Positions 1-11,154 of a stretch of DNA of 64,000 bases are shown in pieces. The notes below the pieces were generated by a model. It was not told the DNA's origin. It did no database searches and saw only the letters and a list, made by a program, of their open reading frames with translations. The position numbers were made by a program, and so were the translations under genes. Numbering within the stretch: position 1 is the first letter of the stretch; every line of letters starts with the position of its first letter. This DNA comes from Pelobates cultripes (Eukaryota > Chordata > Amphibia > Anura > Pelobatidae), in assembly GCA_933207985.1 (NCBI GenBank), contig OW240916.1, positions 137,668,122 through 137,732,121 on the forward strand, in the 5' to 3' direction.

Positions 1-347
1 CACTATAATAAAAGAGGCCGTAATAATTCATGCATCCAAATCAACCAAGACTCGAGTCCTAATAATTTGACTTCTTTACTCAATTTACAACTCGCATAGG
101 GACAGATCAACCCAATTCAAGAACTGTATTTACTTTATTTTACTTCTTTTATTTTATACTCTATTTGATGACATATCCAGATACCACAAGTTTCAGTGAT
201 GTAGAGCCATATTAAAGGGTTGTTTAATGGCATCACGATTTAAAAGCTGCTGGGTTTGTATCAGATGCATGGGACTTTGCCTATCCCTATACTTAAGACC
301 AAATCACATTCAAAACACCATAAAGCCCTTTTAAAAATAACAGATAT

Positions 348-734
348 ATGACCAGAGAAAATCTCATCAGTTCTGCCAAGCCCTGCCACATCTGGCGCTG
401 TATACACTCAGAACTTCCAAATAACGACAAAGCTTCTCATGAAGACGATATTACTGATTGGATCTGGTCTAAATTAGAAGCGAAATTCAATTTAATACAA
501 TACACTATTGGCGATCCTGACAGCAAAGTGGCAGGTAATTCCTCAAGACTTGATAACAAACACAGTAACCTAGAAGACTCATCAATTAAACTACAAGCAC
601 AGCTTCCACAACAATGTGCTATAATCACACAACTTCAAACAAAACTGGGGATCTTGAAAATATCAGCAGATGTAGTCACCTCCAATTCCTTGGGCACCTT
701 GAATCCATTAAACCACGAGCCCTTTTCTCAGTAG
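348..734 (+). pseudogene. L1-like LINE ORF1 remnant
   Basis: An open stretch of 128 codons. Its centre is rich in heptad-like leucine, isoleucine and charged spacing (SSRLDNKHSNLEDSSIKLQA and further to TQLQTKLGIL), as in the coiled coil of L1-type ORF1 proteins. It lies about 300 bp upstream of, and in the same orientation as, a clear LINE endonuclease fossil. That spacing and order suit a LINE with most of ORF1 and the start of ORF2 deleted. By itself the ORF is weak evidence, and the call rests on context. Confidence 0.45.
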
Positions 735-1025
735 TTCAAAATTAGATACCATAGGTACTCTATCTCCTATATGACTCCATGCAGCACAGGAATTGATCGA
801 CACCCTCAACTTCATTGGAGTTATCCAATATCTGAACCCTAAAACTCACTCTTCTACAGTGACTGGTAGCTATTGATCCATACTCTTCATCTGACAATGC
901 CCCATCCACAGAGGCTCTAAATGCAGTTTTTAAAGTATAAATATTTTTTGTTTATGTTAATTGCTTAGAGTATTGCTAATTTATTAACCTATAAATTCCT
1001 ATTTTTTCCTTTTGCAAACTGATAT

Positions 1026-1400
1026 ATAGGAGGTGACTTCAGCATGTTAGATGGTCAGATGGATAGTTCTGGCTCTATTTTGTTATCCAAATCCCAGGAA
1101 GATCAGGGACTAATTAATTTTCATAGACACCTCTACCTCACAGACATATTAAAGGGTACAAAACATAAATTTCAGGAATTACATGCACACGCACCTCATC
1201 TAGCACATAACACCTCATCTAGGATTGATTTATTTTTGGTCTCCTCTGAGCTGTTATATAAGGTTACATAAGCAGAACTACACAACATTCTAATCTCAGA
1301 CCATGAGATTAACGCTAAACATAGTTCTACACCTCCTGTTCAGCCCACAGTTGCAATTTCTAAACTATTGTTGGTGGGAGCCTGGGCCAATTTCACAGAT
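1026..1400 (+). pseudogene. L1-like LINE endonuclease (ORF2 N-terminal) remnant
   Basis: One frame reads IGGDFSMLDGQMDSSGS, then RIDLFLVSSELLYKV, an in-frame TAA at 1269-1271, and then AELHNILISDHE. GGDF-, SRID-FLVS and ISDHE are signature blocks of the apurinic/apyrimidinic-type endonuclease at the start of L1-superfamily ORF2, including the metal-binding aspartates and the terminal DH pair. The stop, and the lack of any reverse transcriptase afterwards, show a dead, 3'-truncated copy. Orientation matches the ORF1-like stretch to the left. Tx1-type and L1-type cannot be separated from this piece. Confidence 0.75.
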
Positions 1401-1439
1401 GACAACTTGGACCACATAGAAAACACAATATTGTTCTGC

Positions 1440-1656
1440 CAGGCTTCGTAGGCAGTGAAGAGAGGCCAGATCATATTTAGGGAGGCTCAGTGAGTCACAT
1501 GCAGGGAGGTGTGTGACTAGGATTGCATAAACAAAGTGATTTTACTCCTAAATTACAGATAATTTAGCAGTGAGACTGCAGAGGCATGATCTATACCCCA
1601 AATCAGCTTCATTAAGCTAAAGTTATTTGGTGTCTATAGTGTCCCTCTAAAGCAAC
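1440..1656 (-). repeat. fragment of the TTAA-flanked MITE family
   Basis: Read on the minus strand it begins GAGGGACACTATAGACACC and passes through AACTTTAGCTTAATGAAGC and TATAGATCATGCC. This is the same family as the complete copy at 44408-44963. The outer TTAA is mutated (TCTAA) and the other end is missing. It abuts the Tc1 element that starts near 1657. Confidence 0.75.
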
Positions 1657-2693
1657 TACACTGAGCAAATTTATAATTTTTCATGAGCCGAACTCAAAGA
1701 TCTAAGACTTGTGCAATGATCATGCTGTCTAATCAACATCTTGATATGCCACACCTGTGAGGTGGATGGATTATCACGGAAAAGGAGAAGTGCTCACTAA
1801 CACAGATTTAGACAGATTTGTGAACAATATTTGTACACCAAAGGTCTATTTCTCTCAAATATTGTTCACAAATCTGTCTAAATCTGTGTTAGTGAGCACT
1901 TCTCCTTTTCCGAGATAATCCATCCACCTCACAGGTGTGGCATATCAAGATGTTGATTAGACAGCATGATTATTGTCCAGGTCTGCCTTAGGCTGACCAC
2001 TCTAAAATGTTCAGTTTTACTGTATTGTGAGGTCTGTGGAGATCCAGAAACCAGTCAGCATCTTGTGTGACCACCATTTGCCTCACTCAAGTTGGTTACG
2101 ACGACAAACTGCAGTCAGGTTGAGACCCTGATGAGGACGACGAGCATGCAGATGAGCTTCCCTGAGATGGTTTCTGACAGTTTGTGCAGAAATTCTTTGG
2201 TTATGCAAATCGATTGTTGCAGCAGCTGTCCGGGTGGCTGGTCTCAGACGATTTTGGAGGTGAAGATGCTGGATGTGGAGGTCCTGGGCTGGTATGGTTA
2301 CACATGGTCTGCGGTTGTGAGGCCGGTTGGATGTACTGCAAAATTCTCTGAAATGCCTTTGGAGACGGCTTATGGTAGAGAACTGAACATTCAATTCATG
2401 GGCAACAGCTCTCGTGGACATTCCTGCAGTCAGCATGCCAATTGCACGCTCCCTCAAAACTTGCGACATCTGTGGAATTGTGCTGTGTGATAAAACTGCA
2501 CATTTTAGAGTGGCCTTTTATTGTGGTCAGCCTAAGGCACACCTGTGCAATAATCATGCTGTCTAATCAGCATCTTGATATGCCACACCTGTAAAATGGA
2601 CGGATTATCTCGGCAAAGGAGAAGTGCTCACTAACACAGATTTAGACAGATTTGTGAACAATATTTGAGAGAAATAGGCCTTTTGTCCCTTAA
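1657..2693 (-). mobile_element. Tc1-like DNA transposon, rearranged and truncated
   Basis: The left end (from about 1657) reads TACACTGAGCAAATTTATAA, a Tc1-type terminus, followed by AAAGATCTAAGACTT. Three copies of one subterminal block of about 120 bp are present: direct at 1716-1830, inverted at 1851-1974 and direct at 2545-2668. The last two are the expected long inverted repeats of a Tc1 element, and the first is an extra copy that makes a palindrome with the second. The right end is lost: at about 2690 the sequence changes within CCTTTTGTCC into the end of a different Tc1 family. The only coding remnant is at 2083-2469. Confidence 0.8.
2083..2469 (-). pseudogene. Tc1 transposase, N-terminal part only
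   Basis: 128 codons beginning MSQVLRERAIGMLTAGMSTR. The two helix-turn-helix DNA-binding (paired-like) domains are visible: an N-terminal one with VAHELNVQFSTISRLQRHFR, and a second with ISAQTVRNHLREAHLHARRP. An RPC/RPHNRR hinge lies between them. The frame ends after HQGLNLTAVCRRNQLE, before the DDE catalytic domain, so roughly 210 residues of a normal 340-residue transposase are missing. It lies between the element's inverted repeats in the expected orientation. It is not functional as a transposase. Confidence 0.85.
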
Positions 2694-2895
2694 AAAGTGG
2701 AGGCATATATACAAACTGTTGTAATTCCTACACCGTTCACCTGATTTGGATGTAAATACCCTCAAATTAAAGCTGAAAGTCTGCAGTTAAAGCACATCTC
2801 ATTTCATTTCAAATCCATTGTGGTGGTTTATAGAGCCAAAAAGATTAGAATTGTGTCGATGCCCCAATATTTATGGACCTGACTGTAAAACCATG
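2694..2895 (+). repeat. terminal segment of a second Tc1/mariner-type family
   Basis: The segment ends with TTATGGACCTGACTGT at 2893 and contains AGAGCCAAAAAGATTAGAAT and CACCTGATTTGGATGTAAAT, a terminus common in fish and frog genomes (recalled). The partner terminus is absent, and the segment is fused to the preceding Tc1 element. Confidence 0.65.
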
Positions 2896-2899
2896 CAGT

Positions 2900-4180
2900 T
2901 TTTCTAAAGGAAAAGTATTACACTAGGGATATGAGTAAAACTGGATAGAGGCCTATTTGAGTTACCTGACTTCACCTTTTAATATACAGAAATATGCAAT
3001 TTCTTACAAACAGTACAATAACTCAAAAATATATAGAAATCAAAAAAACATGTATTTTATATATGTCATATATGTTCATGTGTTTGTATCTGCTTGTTAA
3101 AATGGCATTGTTTAAATAGCTATGTGGGGGAGATGACCAACTCTTTCAAAATAAGTTTCAATTTTCACATCTAATCTAAACAGTAACATATATGATCTAA
3201 AAAACCTACACAAACATCTTACCCTTCTCTAGAACACCTGGAAGGATTATTCCCCCAATCCCTATCCTTCCTAAATCCATGCCTACCTTATATGTTATAT
3301 GACAAGTAATTGCACCTGCTCTTACCTTTCCGTTACGCATCTTCAGCGGCGCAGTTGAGTGCGCATCCTGACCACTGATAAGCTACTATAAAATGGCTTG
3401 AAAAATCCATTTGTGTCACTGCTACAACATTACACGTCACCACATCACAGTATTACTCCAAAACTGTGAAGGAAGCTTTCACAGTATGTTTAATGCTGCC
3501 CACTCTGCAGCTCTACACAGAAATGAAACAGATATAAGTGAATCCGTGGAATTCACTATATACATTTTGTTTCAACAAGATACTGGGACAGGACATCACA
3601 ATTCTTTCAGATATGTGATGCTACACCATATCTGCCAAGAATACATGAACGGATATAACATCAAGAACATGCTGAGGAGGATAAATGTAATCCATGTATT
3701 GAAATATGAAAAAAAGGACAAAGGAGAACAGTCACACAGTGATGTATTTAGTTTCCCATGGATGCTGCATTTGGTTATTGATGGGAGGCGAGAGAACAGA
3801 TGGTGCTCATATTCATATTGCATGATAGCAGGTGTTTATTTTTCTATACATTTTGTACCTACGTGACTCCTGCCTTCGGAAAACATAAGATTTTAAAAGA
3901 AATTTATACCATATGTTATTTAACTTCACATACAAAGCTTTTGGAAGGGTAAGTAAAAGTGTGTTTTTTCAAATGGCATGTGACTGTGAAAATGTAGAAT
4001 CAAGGTAGCTTTGTTTTGTAGAGCCAAGGCACTGATAGAATCAGCTATACCATCCAACTCTGATACTGTACAGGTTTTCTATAGTCTTGCATGACTTCAA
4101 TGAAAGCAGAATTTCTGTTATAAGTGTTATAAGTGAGGTATTTACTAACCATCGACTTGTAACTTTGTCATGAAACTGAG
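2900..4180. other. no gene recognised
   Basis: AT-rich sequence. The longest open frame (3411-3866) has no recognisable domain and no codon-use signal distinct from its flanks. 2980-3100 is very A/T-rich. Confidence 0.6.
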
Positions 4181-4187
4181 CAAGAGA

Positions 4188-4545
4188 CAGGGCCGGCGCT
4201 TCCTATAGGCAACTTAGTCGCCTAGGGTGCCCCTTAGGAAGAGGCGCCACCAGAACCGCCAGCCCCTCATGTCGCAGCCACCTGAGCGCTCTATAGAGAG
4301 CCTCAGGCGCCTGCAGCTCTCCCCGGACGGGTGTGTCCGACCTGGGCGCACAAGAAAAGAGGGATCAGCAGAAGGGAAGCGCAAAGCGCTCCCTCCTGTC
4401 AGTCCCTCAGTGTAGCATGGCCGAGCTCCGTCCGGTCTGCAGTACAGGACCATCCGTCTCCTGTACCCAGCCGGACTGACAGGAAGTGCCCCCTTGGAGG
4501 AAGCGGGCCAGAGGCGAGGGATTTCAGTGCTGGAAACAGGTAAAT
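4188..4545. repeat. GC-rich interspersed repeat
   Basis: An abrupt GC-rich block in an AT-rich surround, starting ACAGGGCCGGCGCTTCCTAT and containing CGCCTAGGGTGCCCCTTAGG. It matches in style and in short motifs the ends of the composite repeats elsewhere in the window (for example 52140-52350), but has no internal tandem array. Short open frames inside it are compositional. Confidence 0.6.
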
Positions 4546-5811
4546 GAAAAATTGTGTTTTTAACCCCAATATTGACAGATTCTTATTCCTAACACTCTAG
4601 TGTTCCTTTAAATACGTATGCCTGCTAGAGCAGACAATGCGTGTATGAGAAATATAAAGCTAGAGTATTGTGATTTTTTTTTTTAAATACTTCAGTTTTT
4701 TACATGATTAAATCTATAAATGATAAAAAAATTTTTATATATTTTCAACAAAATTGGACAGGGGTGCAGACTCTACAGACCAGCCTTTCCTCAGGTAAAA
4801 GCTGCACAACTAACTGTAGGCATAATGACAGGTTTATCAATTATCAAGTGGGGATTGCTAAGAATTTAAAATTAGTTCAAAGTGAATTTAAATTTAAGCA
4901 AATGCAAGTCAAACTGAATACATTGGCTGTTTGGATTAAAATGTTTCATTCACTTTGAGTTTCTTACTTAATTTCACACTTTGCAGAACAACCCTTGTTT
5001 TATAGTTTTAAAATGTAGAGATATTGCAGCTGGAGCATTAACCACTGAGCTATTTCATCATCATATTGTTAAAACCCTTAATGCCTTCACTAGCTAGTAC
5101 TTTTTGTTTGCAAAATATAAATTAATAAATTAAATATAACATTTATTTCAAACTATATACATGTTATTGCAAACAAATAAACAGGTATAATAGAAACAAC
5201 AATGAAACCGCAATTTTGTGTACAGGTGGATTTTCAGAGAATCCTAAGAAAAATCAATTATGTAAATGTATTCAATTTTTTTTAATGTATTTGTTTATCC
5301 TTTATAGAATTCCTGGGGAAATGATAAGCCAATATGCAGTGTACTTTATCACGTAATATTTCACACAGGATATGAAATTATATTACATAAGTAGAAATAC
5401 AGTTGTTCTTAGAAACATTAGGTGTGATAAAAATAGATAAATAAAATGGTCAAACAGACTGCCTATAGGAATTTGTAAGGACCCTGGAGGCATTACTATG
5501 ACTACAGATAATGGAAAAAGAATGTATAAAGTATGTCTACATTTAAGCATAATTGCCACATACAGTAAGTGCAGTTAAATCAAATATTTGTAAAATAAAG
5601 ATTTTTAAAAAGTGGTATTACAATCTATACCAATTTCTGGAATGCCAATGCAATGCTGACCGTGAAACGGTAGAACCCATTCATCCCTACCCCTCCCTTA
5701 CTTGGGAATCACATGACCTTTACATCCTTTACTTTTTGGAGGGGGTGAACATATTCAGCACACTTGCAGACATTAAATTGTAGATTATACTAGCTTTAGT
5801 GTAACTATAAT
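4546..5811. other. no gene recognised
   Basis: AT-rich DNA with poly-T and poly-A runs (4675-4690, 5277-5285). No domain, RNA gene or clear repeat boundary was recognised. Confidence 0.6.
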
Positions 5812-5950
5812 CTTAATTTTATTAATGACAGGAGGCGAATATTTGCTTAAGTCTCTCTTTACTAGAACTCCATACCAGCACATTAACATAGAGAGAAACA
5901 ACCAATCAGAAAAAAGTAAGGAACAATAAAAGTCCCCTCCCAACCAACTA
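5812..5950. repeat. left inverted terminal repeat of the DIRS element
   Basis: Reverse-complement partner of 8462-8605. The shared stretches are long and clearly alignable, with a few small differences near the GGAGGC and CAGCACATTAACATAG parts. Confidence 0.85.
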
Positions 5951-6276
5951 ATTCCTCTTTCGAGCTGTGACAAACACAAAGAACAGAAACAAACATATCC
6001 ATATAGCAGTAACAGAAGAATTCAAAGAAGTCAACCGATGATCTTCATCCAGAATAAGAAACTGAACGTGGATCCGTATATGAACCATTAAACTTTATCC
6101 AGAAGAAGGCTTTGAACATGGATCTGTAGATGAAACATTAAACTGAAACAAGATAAACAGCATCGAAAGCTCCGGTTACTGAATGAAATGTACTGTGAAA
6201 ACATGGAGACCCCCATAACCACACAGAGCTTAGGCGAGTCGCAGAAATACGGGTAAAAGATAGATGTCGAATCGAC

Positions 6277-6996
6277 TTAGTATGTCTGGAAACCCCCTGA
6301 GGTGACCCCCTCAGGAGAAAAAGAAAAAGCGTCGACATCGAAGGCCCGGACATTGGAAACTTGTCTGAAAGAAATTAGGCATAGTAGGAGAGCAAATTTA
6401 ACCGAAAGCTGACGGAGGGAAAGGTCTTGATTATCAGGCCAATCCTGGAGAAATGAAAAAAATGTGCATACGTCCCAGAGGGAGGAATACTTAGGCATCG
6501 GAGGCCACAAAAGCCTCATGCCTCGGAGAAGTCTGCAATCCAGCGGGCCCTGACCAATGGGGAATCCTCGCAGCGATACATGGGCTGCCGAAATCGCCAA
6601 CCTTGCCACGTTAACTGAACGATACAAGCGCCCCAGGTCAAACAGGTGCGAAAGGAAGTTCAGAACACTGGTTACAGGGCCCGTAAAGGTATCCCATTCC
6701 AGGCACCAACGACACAAGGAGTTCCATGCTGACAAGTAGCATCTCCTATTTCCAGGGGCCCAGGAGTCCCAGAGGAAGTTCTTAGCCGACTGCGATAATG
6801 CCTCGACATTCCAGGTTCCCCTGAAAGAGTTCAGGCCACTAAGCGGAGGCGGCCGTCCACCACAAGGGGGTGAGGATTGTCGGGAGTCCGAGAGGAGCAT
6901 CTGTGGGGATGGTAGAAGGAGTGGAACCCGATGGGATGGATCCAGAAGTTCCAGAACCAGGACTGACTCTGCCATAGAGCAATACCAAAGATACAC
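6277..6996 (-). pseudogene. DIRS tyrosine recombinase, N-terminal and core part
   Basis: 239 codons downstream of the reverse transcriptase on the same strand. The SAM-like core-binding part includes WDSWAPGNRRCYLSAWNSLC and LSHLFDLGRLYRSVNVARLA. The catalytic domain starts with CLISFRQVSNVRAFDVDAFS, holding the first catalytic arginine (R of NVRAF). The frame breaks around 6300 and the element's terminal region begins soon after. The C-terminal HxxR motif, second arginine and tyrosine nucleophile were not found, so the enzyme is incomplete. Confidence 0.8.
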
Positions 6997-7029
6997 GTTG
7001 ACGTCGAACTTGCAGTAAGACCCTGGAGA

Positions 7030-8463
7030 TCATAGCAAACGGAGGAAATGCATAAGCTCCCCGCGACGGCCACACCTGAAGGAAAGCATCCACTGCTGTG
7101 CAAGCTGGATCAGAAAGCCAGCTGAAGTAGGTCGAGAACTGATAGTTCGTCCTGGAGGCGAAAAGGTCCACCGTCCCCTCCTGTCCGCAATCTCGAGGAA
7201 AATGGGACGAAGGACCCAATCGCTGGTGTCCCTCCGATGTCTGGAGAACCAGTCTGCCGCCAGGTTCAACTCTTCCGGAAGATATTCCGCCTGGAGAGTG
7301 ATGTTGCATTGGAAGCAGAAACTGTAAATCTCCTTCGTCACCTCCGAAAGTATGCAGGAGCGGGCTCCTCCCAGGTGATTGATGTATTGTACCGCCGAGA
7401 TATTGTCCATCTTGAGGAGAATGCAGCAATCGGAAAGGTGACTCGCCAGGCTCCGAATTGCGAATGACCCCGCAATCAGTTCCAGGAAGTTTATGTGGAA
7501 CTCTGACTCCATCTCCGACCACGGTCCTCTCGTGGAGCTGGTTGCGCAGGTGGCCCCCAACCCCAAAGGCTTGCATCCGACCCCAGTACGAAATCCGGGG
7601 TCGGTCCGAAAATCGCCTTGCCAGTTCAGTCTTGACATCCGGAGACCCACCATGCATGCCAACATCCTTAGTAGGATCCGGTCCTGACATAGAATCCTCC
7701 TTTTTTCTTTTTGAATGGTCGAGATCTTGGACAGAGAGAGGCGTAGGAGGCACTCCCTTGCGTCTATTTCGAAGCCCAAGAACTCGACTACCTGTGACAG
7801 AGAGAGGGCCGACTTTTCCTGGTTGACCACGAAACCCAGGGACTTAAATAAGGAGACCGCAGAGTGCGTCTGACACTTCATTCTGGAGGGCTCCTCACAA
7901 AAGATCAGCAGAGCGTTCAGGTAGATGATACAATGGAAGCCCTCTGATCGAAGCCGTGCCGTTACCAGTTTCAACAGCTTGGTGAAACACCATGGAGCTG
8001 AGCTGAGGCCGAATGGCAGACATGTGAATTTGCAAGGTCTGCCTTTCCAGAGGAAACGGAGAAACCGTCAGCACTCAGGGTCCACCAGAACCGAGAGGTT
8101 GGCGTACTTCAGATCCAGTCTCGTGAACCAATCTCCTGGGCAGAGGAGGTCCCGCAGGAGATGGATGCCCTCCATCTTGAAATTATGGTACATCACAAAG
8201 GCGTTCAGGTTTCTCAGGTTGATCACCGGGCAGCAGCTTCCGGACTTTTTCCTTACCAGAAAAATGGAGCTGAAGAAACCTCCATCGTCCGGTGCCCACT
8301 GGACCGTGCCCTTTTCTAACAGGGCTCGAATCTCTGTATCTATCAGGGACTGTTGCACCCTTGAGGGCACGGGAACCAGGGGAGGGTGAACCTGTGTCGG
8401 TGGGGAGTGAAAATCTATGACATATGCTCGAACAGTCTGAAGTATCCACACATCCGTTGACAC
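7030..8463 (-). pseudogene. DIRS reverse transcriptase / RNase H remnant
   Basis: One frame of about 478 codons, broken by a single in-frame TGA at 8068-8070. N-terminal part: EIRALLEKGTVQWAPDDGGF, then FLVRKKSGSCCPVINLRNLN and FTRLDLKYA (fingers and palm). After the stop come KFTCLPFGLSSAPWCFTKLL and the active-site region YLNALLIF, where the usual YxDD aspartates are gone, then VVEFLGFEIDARECLLRLSL. The RNase H part follows, with NFLELIAGSFAIRSLASHL, LLKMDNISAVQYINHLGG and LNLAADWFSRHRR. Around 7170 the family sequence continues in another frame (TVDLFASRTNYQFSTYFSWL), so there is a frameshift. The lost aspartates make it inactive. Confidence 0.88.
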
Positions 8464-8605
8464 TTGGGTGGGGGACTTTTATTGTTTCTTACTTTTTTCT
8501 GATTGGTTGTTTCTCTCTATGTCAATGTACTGCTGAAGAGTTCTAGTAAAGAGAGACTTAAGCAAATATGAAGCCTCCTGTCATGTTATAAAATTAGTAA
8601 CTAGT
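8462..8605. repeat. right inverted terminal repeat of the DIRS element
   Basis: Reverse-complement partner of 5812-5950. It directly abuts the reverse transcriptase remnant, so the normal leader and gag are deleted. Confidence 0.85.
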
Positions 8606-9452
8606 GGCTTCTGGCAGAGAACTTCCTTCTTCTACAGGCTGGTAAAAAATGGGCTATTTTTTTCTGCAAACTACGTGAAAGTAAAACATCTATTCTCAAC
8701 TCTGGAAGTTAATGGATTAGCAAGTGTTTTGGCTAAACCTTTAAAAATATATTGCAATATAATTATATAAATATAAAATTATATTTATAATTATATAAAT
8801 ATTTAAAAAAAAACAGTAACGAATAAAAAGCAATTATTATCTTGAGTAAAATAAACATAGCATTTTGGTTATAACTTAATTATTACATGTTCCTCTGTGC
8901 CTAATATATTGTAAAATGCTAGCTGTATACTGAACTATATACATCTTTCTCGGTGCATTCAGAGTCGATGCTAGCTTCCAGAAATACCTGGGACTTGAGC
9001 CCAAATCCAAACTGGATGACCCCTTACCTAAGAACATGCTGTTTTTCAAGGTATTCAATTCTGTTGAGATATACAACTTAAACATTATAGAAGAGGTACA
9101 GTGCAGAACCTCAGTGGTACCCTCCACCACTTGTAAAGATCTTGGATAATGAACCATACATCCAGGGATTCAGCCCAATATTCTTCCCCCAACAATGCCT
9201 CTGGATACTCTCAATCCGTATTTGCAACTGCTGTAGTTGTGTATGCACTGGGCTGAATTCGTTTAAGCATTTCTTCCACTGACATCTTTGAGAAAATTGC
9301 TATTAGGTTAGCAGGTAAATAACTTATTTGTTAGTAGTTAAATTCTTTTGTTGCAGGTACATATGGAAGATTCATCATGGGTAATTTCATAAAGAAACAG
9401 TGAAATTTTATTTTAAAAATGGCTGGAAAATTTTCCTGAAATGTGGTTTTAC
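8606..9452. other. no gene recognised
   Basis: AT-rich, with an ATATA-type stretch at 8755-8810. No recognisable coding or RNA gene. Confidence 0.55.
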
Positions 9453-9656
9453 CAAGGTGGGGTTAATGCCCATACAGCCAGGGCCACTATGGACTTCCTG
9501 AGAAAACTGTTCGGCGAGCGAATAGTTTTAAGAAATTCCCAGATTAACTTTTCAGCTCCCGATTACTTCTTGTGGTGATATCTGAAGGAACTTGTGTACA
9601 TGATCAAACCGTGTACAACTGAGCAGGTTAACAAGAATATCCATGAAGAAATTTGA
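9453..9656 (+). pseudogene. mariner / IS630-type transposase C-terminal fossil
   Basis: One frame gives QGGVNAHTARATMDFLRKLF, then SAPDYFLW, a TGA stop, and YLKELVYMIKPCTTEQVNKN ending NIHEEI. QxGxxxHTAR, the (P/A)PDxFLWxYLK block and the (K)PxTxEQ motif are the second-half DDE signatures of mariner-like transposases. The aspartate usually found in QDG is a glycine here, and the frame carries a stop, so it is dead. Only about 68 codons survive. No inverted repeats were identified. Confidence 0.75.
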
Positions 9657-9969
9657 GTGCTAGAGCTTATTTAAAAGATGTAATCTTCCATACCTAGTGA
9701 AACAGATCTCCATACGTGAATCATGCATTGTATGAAATGTCATTGAAATCGGTCCATTAATAAAATAGATATTGACTCCTCAAACTCTACTCTCAATTTT
9801 GGCCCACACCATATTAAACATAAACTTTATAAAATTTTGTAGGATTATATAATCAGGGAATAATAAAAAAGGTACCAGTGAAAATAACAACACCCTAATT
9901 GAATAGATGTAAATATATTCTGTTAATGTAGATTGGATTAGCCGTATTAGTCCAGTAGACAAGATGCCA

Positions 9970-10040
9970 AAATACCAATATGCAATGATACCTTTTTTAT
10001 TGGACTGACTTTATACTTAAAAGACAAGCCTTCTGTTATA
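9970..10040. repeat. inverted repeat arm, left (pair with 11043-11108)
   Basis: Contains TATGCAATGATACCTTTTTT and TATTGGACTGAC, then CTTAAAAGACAA. The reverse complement of 11043-11108 reads almost the same. The block before it (AGCCGTATTAGTCCAGTAGA at 9937) belongs to the same widespread amphibian repeat. Confidence 0.75.
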
Positions 10041-11042
10041 TATACCCTGTTCACCTATTTCCTCCCGAACTGCTGAGCCTGAATGATTATAGCTTGCAGT
10101 TCGGGTGTAAAGTCAAACGGTTCCAGACGAATGGAATATCCAAGTAGTTTCTCCCCAGCAAGTAGACAGTTAGCCAAACATGAGCCTAGACTTCATGAAG
10201 GGTACAACAGAAATTATTTTAATTGGTGCCACACTGGCTTTTATGCAAGTCTCCATGCAAAGGGCACGCCCACATGGACCTTGTGGGGGACAGGGACACA
10301 AAGTTTACAGCCAATAATAATACAGTGACAAATTGTGACACTCCCAATGCAAACAGATAATTCCCTCCTCTCTGCCTGTGAGATAATTGAGTCAGATAAA
10401 GTAATAACTCAATTATCTCCAGGCAGAAAAACCTAATTTTTCATAAAACTTGAAATGTACCCCAAAACACATACAATCCCCTGATTTATATCTCCAACAT
10501 ATCCAAAAGTCACCCAGATCAGTTCAGGGAGGTTTTGGAATTACTTGGAAGTCTAATTTTAACCAACCGCACCCGAGGCTCCTGTCCAGAAACAGTTCCA
10601 TGAGTTTAGGCTGTGCGGTCGGTCTATTTTGAAAAGTCTCAAAAACTAATAAATGCATGAATGGTACCCCCTGGCTCATAGCAGCGATTGTTCCCCTAGT
10701 TCGTGGGAGTCAAACTACAAAACAGCGCTCTCCTGGCTGTTCGGGAAAAGGAAGCGGGCATTCGTTTACTTTGACCGGTGTTCAGGAAGTCGAATGCCCG
10801 ATTTTAGTTCCAGACACTCGACAACCAAGTCTCGCTGCCTCCTTTCATGTGAACAAGATGGCCACCGTTTTCTCCTGCATGTGGCGTTCGACTTTACGAA
10901 CGGCGGCCACACAGGGAGAGCACTTAATTGACTGTTTTCTTTGAAGATAGTGAGCCAGGGGGATGGTCGGTGTTCGGTAGTTACAGCTACCGAACCAATA
11001 AAACATAAATGTCCCGAATAACATGCCAGTTTCATCACACCT
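10041..11042. repeat. GC-richer unclassified interspersed repeat between two inverted arms
   Basis: Includes a short perfect palindrome at 10381-10418 (AGATAATTGAGT and its complement). The CpG-containing stretch 10650-11000 has open frames on both strands without recognisable domains (for example 10657-10944 plus and 10766-11038 minus). A near-terminal AATAAA at 10997 and the sharp change of composition would suit an LTR-type or foldback insertion, but no TG...CA ends or duplicated target site were settled. Confidence 0.45.
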
Positions 11043-11108
11043 TCAAAAGATTGTCTTTTAACTATTACGTTAGTCCAATAAAAAAGGCATCATTGCATAC
11101 TACAATAC
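11043..11108. repeat. inverted repeat arm, right
   Basis: Reverse-complement partner of 9970-10040, with TTAGTCCAATAAAAAAGGCA and TCATTGCATA. Confidence 0.75.
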
Positions 11109-11154
11109 TTATTCTGACATATTCTGCCATAAATACTAGACATGTGCAATTTGG

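Larger units (their letters stand above)
5812..8605 (-). mobile_element. DIRS-type tyrosine-recombinase retrotransposon, internally deleted
   Basis: Inverted terminal repeats of about 130-140 bp frame the element. The left (5812-5950) carries ATGACAGGAGGCGAATATTT, CTTAAGTCTCTCTTTACTAG and AACAACCAATCAGAAAAAAG. The same blocks occur on the minus strand of the right end (8462-8605). Between them, on the minus strand, come reverse transcriptase with RNase H, then a tyrosine recombinase, the DIRS order. DIRS elements copy through a circular DNA intermediate and insert with the recombinase rather than an integrase. At about 2.8 kb it is roughly half the usual length. The gag region is missing, the recombinase is cut short, and there are stops and frameshifts, so this copy is defective. 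Confidence 0.9.

Noticed and set aside
2092..2490. 132-codon plus-strand frame
   Set aside because: Antisense shadow of the Tc1 transposase N-terminus.
3411..3866. 151-codon plus-strand frame
   Set aside because: No domain, AT-rich chance composition, and an overlapping antisense frame of similar quality.
6839..7753. 304-codon minus-strand frame as a separate protein
   Set aside because: Mostly the wrong frame of the DIRS RNase H region. Only a short part (TVDLFASRTNYQFSTYFSWL onward) is the true continuation after a frameshift.
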